Assembly (NCBI GenBank): GCA_016713525.1
Contig: JADJOZ010000023.1
Location: 1 to 20,314, forward strand
DNA: 20,314 nt
Direction: 5' to 3'
Source: Bacteroidota bacterium
GTDB taxonomy: Bacteria > Bacteroidota > Bacteroidia > AKYH767-A > OLB10
The position numbers were made by a program, and so were the translations under genes. Under the pieces are notes generated by a model. It saw only the letters and a program-made list of their open reading frames with translations, was not told where the DNA came from and did no database searches. Of the stretch, positions 9,494 to 19,648 are shown one piece after another (position 1 is the first letter of the stretch; each line of letters begins with the position of its first letter).

Positions 9494-11447
9494 TTGTTCA
9501 ACAACCAAAGAGCCTTTGCTAAACGCCATGGAGCCGGTAACCTGCAGCATATAAACTCCTGATGATAAATCGAGCATCAATTTGCATTAAACCCGATTGA
9601 CTTGTAGCTTTGCTTCTCTTACCAATTGACCGGCAACGTTGAGAATCTGATAAGTTTTATAAGTTCCTAAATTGCTGCTTCCTCCACTGAACCAGAATAT
9701 TCCTTTAGTAGGATTTGGGAAAACTAAACCTGAAATATCGTTGGATGGATTATGAATTCCAGTTGATTAACAACTGTAGTCTTCACCTCATTCGTAAGTA
9801 CAGGTTCGTTGTAATCAAAAATAAATGGCAGCAAGATTAGTGAATTCAGTTCCTGCCGTCAATGTGGAAAGTGGTTTAATACGGTAACTGATAAAACCAT
9901 GACTTGCCGGTTCATTCGCATTGGAATCGGGCAAATTTATGTTGCTGCAAATCCGAAATGTAATAATCCGCTTGGAACTCATCGACCGAGTCGTTAAAGG
10001 AGTGGCTTGTTCCCGTAATTTCAAAAGTTGACAGATCAAGATCAGCATCAAGTTGATCATATACATTCACATGGAACGCTTCTGCAGTTCCGGTATTCTG
10101 GAAGTTGATGGTAATCAAGATTTATCCGGTAGCTACCTGAGTAGGTGTAATATCGCCAACAGGGTCCACACGTTTGTCATTTGGATCGAAAGAATTGGTG
10201 GCTTCAATGTTGACAGATCATAATTATTGGTTGGAATGGCAATCTCCTGCAACAGGAAAAATGGTAAAGTTAGAATGTGTCATTGTTCCAAGTGCTAAAG
10301 TTGAATCAACGAAATAGGTGCAAATAAAAGGAACGCTGCTCACCCGAAATGAGACTGGAATAATTAATTTCAATTGAATTTCATCTCCAATGACACTATG
10401 GTTGTGTACAGCTTGAAATGGAAAAGATGGATCATAATCGACCTGCACCGACCCGGAAGTTACCTGAGTTCCATTATTGGAATAAGTGATATATTGATTA
10501 TGTACAAAACCCTGGACGACTCCCCTGCACTGGCATTAACATCGCTTCTATAATACGGAATGACTGTCAAAAGAAAAATCAAGATTACTGATCACTTGAT
10601 TGGTGGCAGTTAATGTAGCGGTTTGTCAAGCAGGTGATACCAATGTATAAATCGGATTATACGGAGCGATTGTGTAACTCCCTGAATCACCCATGAAATA
10701 AAACGACCATTTGAATTAACCGATTGAATATAAGGTTCCATTGGCGGGTGTACAACTCAACGAAATGTTGGTGAACGGGTATCGCTTTCACCATTACACC
10801 ATTATTATTTACATCTTCATACACTGTTCCTGCATGAACCCACATTTGATGGTTCAACAGAAAAATCGTCAATAGAAACCCCATCACCGTTTACTGATAA
10901 ATCAGAAGTCAAATTCAAAAGCAAAGTGTACATTATCATTACCAAATGTGTTTGGAATAACATACGTGCAGTAATACCAGCCACTTTCCGAATTTCCGGT
11001 CCATGCCGGCAAATTGTTGGCTATATTAATGAATCATTATACCATCCAATTGAGTTTTGGTATCCTTGATAGCCTAAACATTCCAATTGCTATTACCACT
11101 AGTATCCGAAAGAAGAATAAAATGTTAGTCCATCCGGCAAACTCACAATTGCAGTTAAGCCAAAATGATATTTGTAATTCCTGAATTTCGGATTAAAGTA
11201 GTACAACAACCTGAGACCGTATTGCTGGTGATAACTGGTATCTAAATTTATACCCAACAGTTATCACCACTATGCGCAGAATATGTTAGTGCCATAAGAA
11301 GGTGCTCGGTTCCCAATCAGAATTGAAATTCTGAGTTGTCCAGCTATGAGGCGCCGCTCCGAAATCGTTAAAATAGGTAATGTTTGAACCCGAGCGTTCG
11401 ATTGAAAATTGTTGCAGTCAACAGACTAAATGCAAGTAATTTTTCAT
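9494..11447 (-). CDS. Surface protein: MAM-like, SdrD-B-like, DUF7619 and T9SS domains (frameshifted)
   Basis: The ATG at 11447 with one base lost in the following A-run gives the signal peptide MKKLLAFSLLTATIFN. The order after it is clear. First is a MAM-like domain (YFNDFGAAPHSWTTQNFNSD, HFAFEFD, VNGDGVSIDDFSVEPSN). Next is an SdrD-B-like domain (AGTVYEDVNNNGV, then NGRFI and GSYTIAPYNPIYTLVSPA). The DUF7619 region follows: TNSFDPNDKRVDPVGDITPT near 10143-10200, ITINFQNTGTAEAFHVNVYD, LDADLDLSTFEITGTSHSF, NLPDSNANEPASHGFISYRI, and GTEFTNLAAIYFDYNEPVLT. The T9SS sorting domain closes the protein (NLGTYKTYQILNVAGQLVRE, MLDLSSGVYMLQVTG, GSLVVEQ). SFDPNDK and the FDYNEPVxTN ending are diagnostic of the DUF7619 class. 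Rebuilt length is about 650 residues. The exact stop is uncertain (9490-9500) because the frame changes there. It is probably anchored on the cell surface; its function is unknown. Confidence 0.85.
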
Positions 11448-11579
11448 GATTAAGTGTTTTAGATAAGAATTCACTGTAAATTCTCATCACCGTATGCGGA
11501 CCAACATGCAGTTCTTGTGTGAAAGTAGCAAAAAATACTTAATCGCAAACCCATTCTGTTTTGATATTCAATGTATTGA

Positions 11580-12412
11580 TTATAATATATGATATGTGAA
11601 AAAGAAAACCGGATGCCTTAATTTCGGAATCACCATAAGTGGAACCTGTGTAGAAAGGCAAGTCTTTTTTTGCGTGACACTGCGGATCAATCTCAGATTA
11701 AACCCTCTGTGATGTGTAATCATACGAGCATATCAGCTTCAATGTCGAGAGTAAAATGTGCCAGACTTCCTAAAAACAATTCCAAATGAATATACTTAGA
11801 CTTGATTTTCTGGTACTGCGACTTAATCTTCCCGTTCCTCAACATAATTGTTTAATTCTGCTTCATTCTCGCGACATCATTAGAAGTCCCCACATAATCT
11901 GCCAAAATAGCTGCCTCCCGTTTTTCACATGGTATTAATTACATCCAGAACACTTTTGTCGGCAAGACGCTCCAAAATCGACTGTCGTTACTTTTTAACT
12001 GGTTGTAACTAGCACTCCGGAATGAACGCACACCGGACATTTACTATGGACTTACTACTTTGTGGTGTTAGTTCCTAAGAGAGTTCTGATCAGATTTTCT
12101 GCTCCTGAGTCCCACTTACTACCAGATCCACATCATTGGTTCGTGATTCTTCCAGAATGAGGTCGGCAACTTTGCCTTCCTTATACACTTGTAATTTTAT
12201 GCCTGTAAGGAACCTTTCCTCTTTAACCAACTCAAAACAAATGTTTCCGAACGATAAATTTCGCTTTGGGTCATTCACGAGTGAATCGGGATCGGCAATG
12301 TGCAACAGAAGAATAGCAGCTCCGTTACTTTTGTGCAAAATCAGCTGCATAACGCAAGGAATTCAGTGAAATTTGGACCAATCAATTGGTACTAATATTT
12401 TCTTGATATCAT
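11580..12412 (-). CDS. Universal stress protein, two Usp domains (frameshifted)
   Basis: The start at 12412 leads into IKKILVPIDWSKFH, the first strand of a Usp fold, then LRYAADFAQK and one open stretch NGAAILLLHIADPDSLVNDP to VADLILEESRTNDVDLVVSG (12090-12330). The nucleotide-loop region reads GTQEQK, then after a frame change LIRTLLGTNTTKVV and PVCVHSG, matching the G-x2-G-x9-G(S/T) layout only loosely. A second, more damaged Usp domain follows: ILADYVGTSNDVARM, SKYIHLELFLGSLAHFTLDI, and HHRGFNLRLIRSVTQ then TQVPLMVIPKL, ending at a TAA at 11580-11582. The rebuilt 275-280 residues equal the usual tandem-Usp length of Bacteroidota. These cytoplasmic proteins bind ATP or other nucleotides and help survival under stress; the exact ligand is not knowable here. 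It lies downstream of the subtilase on the same strand. Confidence 0.85.
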
Positions 12413-12499
12413 GGTAAGTTAGGGTTTACCGCAAAATAACAAATTATGCTGATGACAAATGATTTTGTCAAACACGAGTTGCTTACTATAATTTTATTA

Positions 12500-14042
12500 A
12501 TCTGACTGTTTGGTTTGAATGCAGATACCAGTTTAGGGGTAACTGGGAAATCGCCCGATATGGAAACACGATTATCCCTACATTGGCACAACATGTGTTG
12601 CATTTTTTTCTTGATCCCGGTAATTGTGTTTTAAAGAACTTTAACGGATGAAGTGATAATCAGTTTAACCTGACGCATTGAGTTCCGGAAAACAGAACGA
12701 AATCATGGCGGCACCTGGCAACAACAGGAGAAGCCAGCCCTTGCCACCACGAAAGTCATAGGTAGCATCAGGGAGTGGCGCAAATCTGAACTCCGGGCAA
12801 TACATCCACACGTTTTCCGTAATTCTAGAAACGGGCTGCATCTCCCGATGAAGAAAATGCTCCTACTTCGATCCAGTTCGAGACCTTGTCGTTTTGTCCT
12901 TCATATGGTCCCGGATACTTAGGTTTTGAATCCACATTGGAAGCATCATTGCCTCCCATGAATCAATAAAACATCTTTGATTTCTGCATAACGAATTGCC
13001 TCATCTACAATATTTTTGTTGGGAGTAGTCTTTGCCAGCTCATATTAATTACTTTGGCCACTATCAACTGCATATCGAATCGCATTCGCAACATCTTTAT
13101 CGCGTTCATCACCATCAGGCATTACTCTCAGAATCATTAATCGAACATTGTCAGCAACACCATTCATCCCATGTTCATTGTTCCTCACAGCTCCAATAAT
13201 GCCTGCTAATATGTGTTCCGTGATCAGCCTCTGGTCCAATTACATTGTTATTTCCGTAGTATTTTTCATTCGTCTGCTTCATTATCGCCAACAATTGCCC
13301 GCGGACTAAATTCAGGATTCAGGTGGTAATTTACCTGACTGTAAAACTGATTATAACCCGCCACGTGACTTCCGATACATTATATCATACGAAACACCAT
13401 TTTTGAGGCTTCGGCGATGCCATTTTTCGTATTGTTGAATTCCCCATCTTCGGATTCATGCCAAAACATCTGCTTCCGTAAAAATATCCTTGCCAATTCG
13501 TTTCAAATCATCCATCTGCTTTTTGAGGGAGCTATAAACTTTCAATACTGAATTCCATCCTTCGAACCTTCCATTTTGACTTTTTATTTCATCATATAAT
13601 TTAAAATCATTGGAGTTCATTTTTCGAAATTTGCTTTTTTGGTTTTTCCTTTAAAAACGGGATCCAACTTCCTAATTACCACTTTTGATTTTCACCTTTG
13701 ATATCGTCTTTTGGTCCGCCAATAAAACTCCATCCGTGGATGTCATCAATGTAACCATTTTTATCATCATCAATCTCCATTGCCTTAACTTTCGGATTTA
13801 CCCAGATTTTAGATTTGAAGTCACGATGATTTACATCTGCACCGCCATCAATAACAACAACAATAATGGGAACGGATTTCATGTCCTTTACCAGATTTTC
13901 ATAGGCATTATCGGAGCTCACCCCTGCAAACCTGTCCTTGTCAGGATCTTCGTTAAACCAATTCTTGATAGTTGCCCTTCTGAAAATAAAGGAGCAATTA
14001 AATATATAATTACGAGTATTAATTTTATCCGGAATGTTTCAT
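12500..14042 (-). CDS. Subtilisin-like serine protease, S8 family, secreted (frameshifted)
   Basis: The ATG at 14042 and a frame change give a signal peptide (IKLILVIIYLIAPLFSEGQ), then NWFNEDPDKDRFAGVSSDNA and SVPIIVVVIDGGADVNHRDF with the catalytic Asp (VIDGGAD replaces the commoner VIDSGVD). IDDDKNGYIDDIHGWSFIGG (13730-13800) is typical of the Bacteroidota S8 group. The catalytic His lies in GPEADHGTHI then AGIIGAVRNNEHGMNGVADN (13160-13235), followed by MILRVMPDGDERDKDVANAI. Further on are AGGNDASNV-like and KPKYPGPYEGQNDKVSNWIE then VGAFSS. The Ser motif region near 12735-12750 reads GG-damaged-LASPVVA; the GTS holding the nucleophile is not legible, through error or true loss. ITSSVKV marks the C-terminal part; the stop, about 12500, is uncertain. 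Rebuilt length is about 510 residues. It starts 17 bp after the SRAP stop, suggesting co-transcription. It would be exported to the periplasm or surface. Confidence 0.87.
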
Positions 14043-14059
14043 GCAAATCGATTTTTCTT

Positions 14060-14747
14060 TTAACGATTAATATTTAAATTACAAACCGGTCTAATGATGG
14101 CCGGATTATCATTAGCAGGAGAATTCACCTGTTCACTAACCGGATAAACCATCATTTCAGATTCCGGAAAAGGAGAAAGCAATTCCAAATTTGCGATCAT
14201 TTATACCTTTTTTAACCAGCGTTTTCCTTCCTTAGTCCCAAAATAACCGGCATCCGGTCGTGTATGGGTGAAACAAGCGAATTTGCGGCTGTAGTCAAGA
14301 TGGTGAATGTTGGGATAATCTCTCCCGTCTCCTTATCTGCCCATTCATCCCATAACCCGCAAATGCAAATAAGTCCATGATTTTAAACCTATTCTAAAAG
14401 CTTGCTTTTTCTTCCCGCCAAGGGGCTGCCATTCATAAAAGCTATTTGCAATCACCAAACATCTTCTTTTGCTTGATTAGCTTTTTAAAGGAAGGCTTTT
14501 CAAATACAGTTTCTGACCGGACATTGATCATTTTATAACCAAGGTTTTGTCTTTGCCCACGATGGAATTAGCTGTTGTTAAACCCCATTTGAACCACTGT
14601 AATTTTTCAGGTTGCGCATCTGTCATTACCAGCGACAACTGACTGGGAGCAACATTATACCTCTTTACCAAACTCATTGGTATAGAATTTTGCCTGAAAC
14701 CGCTTTTCAATTTCAGATTCTTCTTTGTTAATGAAAACTTCACACAT
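14060..14747 (-). CDS. SOS response-associated peptidase (SRAP, YedK/HMCES family; frameshifted)
   Basis: The ATG at 14747 gives MCEVFINKEESEIEKRF, placing the essential Cys at residue 2, which decides this start. The conserved parts follow: RYNVAPSQLSLVMTDAQPEK then LQWFKWGL, MINVRSETVFEKPSFKKLI, RCLVIANSFYEWQPLGGKKK (catalytic Glu in FYEW), IPTFTILTTAAN, and SPIHDRMPVIL with the active-site His. The end is PESEMMVYPVSEQVNSPAND then NPAIIRPV, and the stop TAA is at 14060-14062. Rebuilt length, about 229 residues, is normal. SRAP proteins form a covalent thiazolidine bond between Cys2 and abasic sites in single-stranded DNA, protecting them during replication. In bacteria they are often near SOS polymerase genes; here the short dnaE and a Pol IV remnant are 5.5-11 kb away. 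It is transcribed divergently from hmgA and is followed closely by the S8 protease gene. Confidence 0.92.
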
Positions 14748-14859
14748 GCAGCAATAAAATTATGACTTGTCAGACTTTAAGAAGTTACAATTTAATGAAC
14801 GTGATGCTGATATCATGGGATATTCCACATCATTGGGTTATTTGCATAAATTATTGATT
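14748..14859. promoter_or_regulatory. Divergent intergenic region between SRAP and hmgA
   Basis: This 110-bp AT-rich spacer must hold the promoters of both the leftward SRAP gene and the rightward hmgA-hppD pair. I see no protein match and no palindrome or box convincing enough to place. The hmgA start is obscured by errors, so the right border may be off by a few tens of bases. Confidence 0.4.
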
Positions 14860-16081
14860 ATAGTCTATCATCGTTTAGGCTCAGCGGTTCCGCCAAAAGG
14901 CACACCGGGTTCATCGCTAAACCGACGGTTCTTTATATCATGAGGAACCATTTGGCACTGAATGATCTGGAGGCGTTGGCCCTGGTTTATCACTTGTATC
15001 CACCCAACCTTGGCGAAGGAAGCAGTGAAAGTCATATTCTGTTCGACCTGAAATGCTATTAAAGATAATTCGAATGTCTCTGAGTTTGAAGGCTTCAATT
15101 TGCCAGTCGTTGATGATTATTTGAAAGCAGGTGACGCTTTTTATAAATGATGATTTACACATTGGCATGGAACTCCAAAGTCGACACGCCGATTACTTTT
15201 TCAAACGCGATGCCGATGAAGCGCTTTTATTCATGAAGAAATGGAAAGCTGACGATCACAGTTACGGTTCTCCTTGAATCTGGATATGGCGATTATTTAG
15301 TCATTCTCGAAGTATCGTTTACAAAATTGAATTTGAAAGTACTTAAAACAGAATTCTGGCAATCGGAGTCATTTAGTCCCCGTAGTTACCCTCCGCGACA
15401 TAGTAGAAATGAATATGTCAGTAAGGCGAACATTCTCCATTCTATGAGCGTGATTTGCTGTTTGCCTGATAACCGGAAAGAGTTACGATCAGCAGGATTT
15501 TTTACAGCGCTAAGATCAAGAAAAAGGGACTAACTTACTCCTATGTTTGGCGGAACGCATCCATTTGATGTGATAGGTTGGGATGGATATAATTATCCCT
15601 TATGTATTTTCGATTTTCAATTTTGAACCTATTACCGGAAGAGGAACAGTTTTGTTCAAGCATCCAATACACCAAAACTTTCAGGGAGATAATTTTGTGA
15701 TTTGTTCGTTTGTTCCAAGGGTTGAGTGATTATCATCCTGACGCAATTCCTGCCCCCTATCATAGCATAGCAATATTGATTCCGATGAATTACTTTATTA
15801 TGTGGACAGTATTTGCGAGCCGGAATAATCTGCTCGCCAAGGGACAAATTACTTTTTGCATCTTGCAGGAATTCCTCATGGACCACATCCGGCAACATCG
15901 AAAGAAGTATTGGGTAAAAAAATCACCAAACTGAACTTGCAGGAATGATTGATCCGTTCCGGCCTGTGAAAGTTAAAAAGCAGTTTTGACTATTGAAGCA
16001 AAAGATTACCGCAAGTCGTAGATGCCACAGGAATTGGAAATAGAAAAATCTGAAATTAAATATTCTATAAATAATAACTGA
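14860..16081 (+). CDS. hmgA: Homogentisate 1,2-dioxygenase (frameshifted)
   Basis: This Fe(II) enzyme opens the ring of homogentisate to 4-maleylacetoacetate in tyrosine and phenylalanine breakdown. The start is unclear: the first family match is YHRLG at 14866, followed by PPK and, in the next frame, a TDGSLYHEEPFGT block (14920-14962). Later blocks are NDDLHIGMELQ, HADYFFKRDADEALLFM (15184-15233), IVYKIEFES, NEYVSKANI-like and ERDLRLPDNPE-like parts. LTYSYVCGTHPFDVIGWDGY then NYP lie at 15531-15600 and FNFEPITGR near 15620. The metal-site region is visible as HPIHQNFQGDNFVICSFVPR (15661-15720) and GIPHGPHPATSKE (15868-15905). The end is GMIDPFRPVKVKK, then AKDYRKSWM-like and PQELEIEKSEIKYSINNN with TGA at 16079-16081. 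Rebuilt length is about 400 residues, near the roughly 385 of Bacteroidota homologues. hppD follows after 30 bp, so the two are very likely one operon. Confidence 0.92.
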
Positions 16082-16111
16082 CAATTTAATTGACAATCAT
16101 TATAAATACAA

Positions 16112-17271
16112 ATGGATAATAATCTCAGCAGTTAAAATTTATTCCTATTCAGGGAAAAGTGTGTTTGAAAAGGTTGAGGATTTCCTTCCTATAAACGGGA
16201 ACAGACTACGTTGAGTTGTTGTATGTAGGAAAGCGCGAAACAGGCAGCGCAATTTAATATAAAACTGCCTTCAGATTACTTAGTCCGTGAACAGAGGTCT
16301 TGAAACCGGTTGCCGCGATCGTACTTTCTACGTTTTGAAACAAGGTAAAATCCGTTTGGTTTAAACCACACCATTCGATCCGATAGTGAAATATCACAGT
16401 CATATAGAATGCATGCAGATGGCAGCAAGTAAAGTGGCACTTTGGGTGGACGACGCATCCAGTGCCTATAACGAAACTCTGAAGCGTGGAGCAAAATGGT
16501 TGCAGGTTCGCCTATACCGAAAGTGATGAACTTGTCTTGTTGTGATTTCAGGAATTCACACTTGCACGGTGAAACTATTCACATGTTCTATTGAACGTAA
16601 AGCGTAGAACAATCATCCCTTCCCGGATATCAGCCTAACAATCTGAATACAATCCGGAACAACAGGCCTTGGAATACATGGATCACATGGTCGGAAATGG
16701 GAACTGAGACAATGAATCAGTAAGCAGCATTTTATGCCGACGTTGTGCGCTTTGCCAATCTTGATTACTTTCGATGACAAGACATTTCCACGCAATACAC
16801 TGCTCTTATGAGTAAGGTGATGACCAATGGAAATGGTCCCATTGAGTTCCCAAATTAATGAACCTGCCGCCGGTATTAAGAAGTCGCAGATCGAACAACA
16901 TTCGGGACTTTTATGAAGGCCCTAGTTGCAACATATTGCTGTAGCTACGAATGACATTGTTTTCACAACTTCAGAAATGCGCAAAAGAGGTGGAACTTTA
17001 TACGTACCCGGAACCTACTATTGATACTGTAGGTTACGAGAGAGTAGGTAATGGTAGAAGATATGAAGGTGTTGAAATCACTTGGTATTATGGTGGGATC
17101 GTGATGAAGAAGGTTATCTGCTTCAGATATTCACCAAACCGCTGAAGACCGACCCACTTATTTTTGCGAAATCATACAAGCGTAAAGGAGCAAAATCATT
17201 TGAAAAGGAAATTTTCAAAAGTATTGTTCGAATCAATTGTGCTGAACAGGCCCTGAAGAGGAACTTTATAA
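16112..17271 (+). CDS. hppD: 4-Hydroxyphenylpyruvate dioxygenase (frameshifted)
   Basis: The enzyme turns 4-hydroxyphenylpyruvate into homogentisate, the step before hmgA. It is read from the ATG at 16112 (MDNNLS) through VFEKVEDFLPINGTDYVEL-like, VGKAKQAAQF, ETGCRDRTFYVLKQGKIRLV (about 16300-16360), KVALWVDDASSAYNETLKRG (16428-16490), the SGIHT region, and SRISLTI-like damaged parts. EYMDHMVGNG gives the first metal His (codon 16684-16686). YTALMSKVMTNGNGPIEFPI then NEPAAGIKKSQIEQ follow. LQHIAVATNDIV gives the second His (16932-16934), then MRKRGG and YVPGTYYDT. The third ligand is the Glu at 17168-17170 in EDRPTYFCEII, just after DRDEEGYLLQIFTKP. A frame change near 17255 restores the family ending RGTL and TAA at 17269-17271. 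Rebuilt length is about 385 residues, as usual. All three metal ligands are intact despite many indels. Confidence 0.93.
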
Positions 17272-17297
17272 AAGAAACTTCTCCCGTATGAGTTATG

Positions 17298-17353
17298 AAA
17301 GGAGCAGCCGTTCCGGATTTTATTTCCTGCAGGATTTAACGGCTGCTTCCTTT
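17298..17353. terminator. Bidirectional terminator hairpin between hppD and the DinB-fold gene
   Basis: AAAGGAGCAGCCGTT (17298-17312) pairs with AACGGCTGCTTCCTTT (17338-17353), a 15-bp stem with one bulged T and a 25-base loop. The stem is GC-rich in the middle and flanked by A and T runs, so it could work on both strands. It lies between the convergent hppD (stop 17271) and the leftward gene ending at 17374. Confidence 0.8.
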
Positions 17354-17373
17354 ATTTATAGAGGTTTGTAAAA

Positions 17374-17864
17374 TTACATGCCTTTATCATCGGCATCTAG
17401 ACCATAAATGCCGGGTGTTTGAATATCGGCGATTTCAGATATACCCCCAAGCTGAGCACGGTGGTGAATATTGTGGCTGAAAACAAAACTTCGTAACACT
17501 GCAATTTTCGGCAGAGTAAGAAAACCTGATCTCCATTACGAAGCGACTACCTTCAAAACATCAAGATGTTTTCCAGTACTTTAATGGCATCCTCAAAGTT
17601 TTTATCCATCGAAGAAAGTAATTCTGCACCATTGGAAATCTCAGATGGAGGTGTGTAATTTTTGCAAAATCGAATTCCGGAAAATTGATGGTGAAATGGA
17701 ACCCATGTTGGCATATCGGGCCAAATGAGATGCAAAGATCAAGTGCGACATCGATTTTTCATGCGGTTTCCAGCTGTATTTATCCATCAACTAAGGCTAA
17801 TATTTTTCTTGGTATTATCCATTTCGTGTTTGTACTCTGCAATAAGTGGTTGATTTAGTGACAT
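17374..17864 (-). CDS. DinB-fold metal-binding protein (DinB/YfiT superfamily; frameshifted)
   Basis: The start ATG at 17864 gives MSLNQPLIAEYKHEMDNTKK. After frame changes the four-helix bundle continues with WKPHEKSMSHLDLASHLA-like (first metal His), FTINFPEFDFAK, TPPSEISNGAELLSSMDKNF then EDAIKVLEN (17575-17665), and LPKIAVLRSFVFSHNIHHRA then QLG, whose SHxxHHRAQL motif supplies the other metal His residues. The end is GIYGLDADDKGM with TAA at 17374-17376. Rebuilt length, about 163 residues, is normal. Members of this superfamily bind Zn or Ni and include thiol-dependent S-transferases, but most, like this one, have no known substrate. The name comes from B. subtilis DinB and has nothing to do with DNA polymerase IV. 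It is convergent with hppD and shares the terminator between them. Confidence 0.86.
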
Positions 17865-17941
17865 TTAGATCGTAATTTGATAATTGTTAAGGTTTAATTT
17901 TATTTTGCCTAAATTTCATGAAAATTATTTAGAGTTATTCT

Positions 17942-18907
17942 ATGAAAGAAAAATATTTAGGCTTGTTAGAAGAAAATGGTATTCCTAATTTCAGTCAACA
18001 CAGTTCATCCATTAAGAAATATTATTTTAACAGAACAAGCATTCCCTTGCTTTTTTTCAGGAATTCAGGGCACTTATGTACCTCGGTGTTATTTTACCAC
18101 TTCTGGGTCTTGGCATCTTTATTTACAAAAACATTAGATACTACTCTGACATACTGCATTAATAGGCGCAATCGCATTAGCTTGTGGATATTGCTTCTAT
18201 TATACCATTCGGTTTGCACAACCCTTCGATTATAAGTGTGCGATTCAGATTATTGCTTATGATTATATCCTGCTCTCAGGATGTCTGTTGTTTTGGCCCT
18301 CGAAGGCTATCTTCAGTTTCAATATAACTTATTTGGTGATGCATTTGAAATTGCAACCTTAATCCCTGCTATTCTGTTTTTAATAAGCGCCTTTCGCTTC
18401 GATCATATCGTCGGAGTATCAATCTCTTGGCATTACTTCATTCATTTCTTTAGCAGGATCACTGGGTAACACCCAATATCATTTCCATGGTTGATGGATT
18501 CAGTTCCGAAATGGTTTTTACGGCAATCGGAGTAGCACTGCTGCTCATTTTGGTGGTTATATCTGAAACCAAGGTACGAAGAAGCATTTTACATTCATCT
18601 TTCATAATTTTGGATTTAATCTGCCGTCGATAGCTCTTCTAACTGCCCAGATAAATTTTGCTTTGCCGCTTTTGTATTTTATAATATTGATTGCCGCCTG
18701 TGGATTATTATTTGTGATATGCGGTAATTGAAAAGTCTTTTATTTTCTGTTGATGTCTGTGGTTTATGCATACATATCAGTAACAATAGCCTTCTTTACC
18801 TCAAGGCTTGATAGTGGAGCGAAGTCAGTAATCTTTATTATTTCGCGTTCTCCTCGCAAAAGGAGATATTTATTTCTTTATTAACTATAAAAACTTTTCA
18901 AAGCTAG
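17942..18907 (+). CDS. DUF2157-type integral membrane protein (frameshifted)
   Basis: The ATG at 17942 starts a soluble N-terminus (MKEKYLGLLEENGIPN) like the short helical head of DUF2157 proteins. A chain of hydrophobic segments follows in shifting frames: LMYLGVILPLLGLGIFIYKN (18073-18140), IGAIALACGYCFYYTIRFAQ (18158-18222), AYDYILLSGCLLFW, a YLQFQYNLFGDAFE loop (18308-18346), SLGITSFISLAGSLGNTQYH (18424-18480), MVFTAIGVALLLILVVISE, and later FYNIDCR/ILIAACGLLFVIC-like and YFALLLAKGDIYFFINYKNF. I count eight to ten likely membrane spans. The YLQFQYN and NTQYH loops are typical of the Bacteroidota members. The stop is not certain (about 18907). Function unknown. It opens a three-gene tandem of membrane proteins. 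Confidence 0.78.
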
Positions 18908-18912
18908 CTCAT

Positions 18913-19642
18913 ATGGCGATGAGTTTTGGCAACAAACAATATATTGAGTCGACAGATATCAAGAAATTTGCTGATGAGCTTCGAGTATCTCAAAATTAAT
19001 AGATGCTGAACAAAAGGCAAAAAGTTCCACCATATTTAATGCTGATTTGTATACTCCAAATCTCTTTATACGTATTGGTCTTTTGTCTTCACCATTGTTC
19101 TGGTTCCTTCAAACCGGACTCATTGGGCTTACTTTTACTTTGCATTGCTTCTGAACAATTTGCACTCGGATTTAAGGTGATATTGTGTGGCGGTGGAGCG
19201 ATTTTATTCTCAATTTCTTTATAAGAGTAAAGAAACATTGGAAATCGGGAATAGACGACTGCTTGTTGTATTTAGCATTAATATTTATCATTTCCGAATT
19301 GGAATTTTAACAGATTTCTACTCCATGAATGTTATATTTATAGTATCGATAGTGTTGTTTAGCCCGGTTGTTTAGAAAGGCGTTGATTCACTGATTGCAG
19401 GCTCCTGGCATTTATAACATTCGTCTGTCTGATTCTATTGAATACTCTTACGAAAATCCGAATTTGTTGTTGTTTTTGTACCTTTTATAATTGCATTCAT
19501 TTCTGGTATTACATTGTATTTATTTGACAAGAAAAATTTTGAAAGTGCTATTCATATATTTATTACCTTGAAATCATTTAAGGTTCTTAAATTTTTTAAG
19601 TTTGCTGATTCTGGGTATTAGTCTGGAATCATTTTGTGGCTA
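18913..19642 (+). CDS. Multi-spanning membrane protein downstream of the DUF2157 gene (frameshifted)
   Basis: ATG at 18913 or 18919 gives MSFGNKQYIESTDIKKFADE then LRVSQ, and after a one-base change KLIDAEQKAKSSTIFNADLY and TPNLFIRIG. Membrane-like stretches are LLLLCIASEQFALGFKVILC then GGGAI, IDDCLLYLALIFIISE, and ILTDFYSMNVIFIVSIVLF; two further hydrophobic segments follow to about 19625. The soluble head followed by FIRIGL...F is a pattern I associate with the partner gene of DUF2157 proteins in Bacteroidota. Rebuilt length is about 240-250 residues. It starts at or within a few bases of the end of the DUF2157 gene, so the two are probably translationally coupled. The end is set by the start of the next gene and is approximate. 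No function can be assigned. Confidence 0.7.
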
Positions 19643-19648
19643 AAGAAG

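Noticed and set aside
12409..12603. 64-codon minus-strand frame ending over the Usp start
   Set aside because: It may include the last part of the S8 protease in one frame, but the distal half is AT-rich with no match; I could not support a separate gene or a longer protease.
13685..14077. 130-codon open frame on the plus strand
   Set aside because: It is antisense to the clear S8 protease N-terminus, including the catalytic Asp block, and has no recognisable domain.
17374..17864. Assigning the DinB-fold protein as DNA polymerase IV to complete the SOS set
   Set aside because: The SHxxHHRAQL metal motif and 163-residue length identify the unrelated DinB/YfiT four-helix superfamily.
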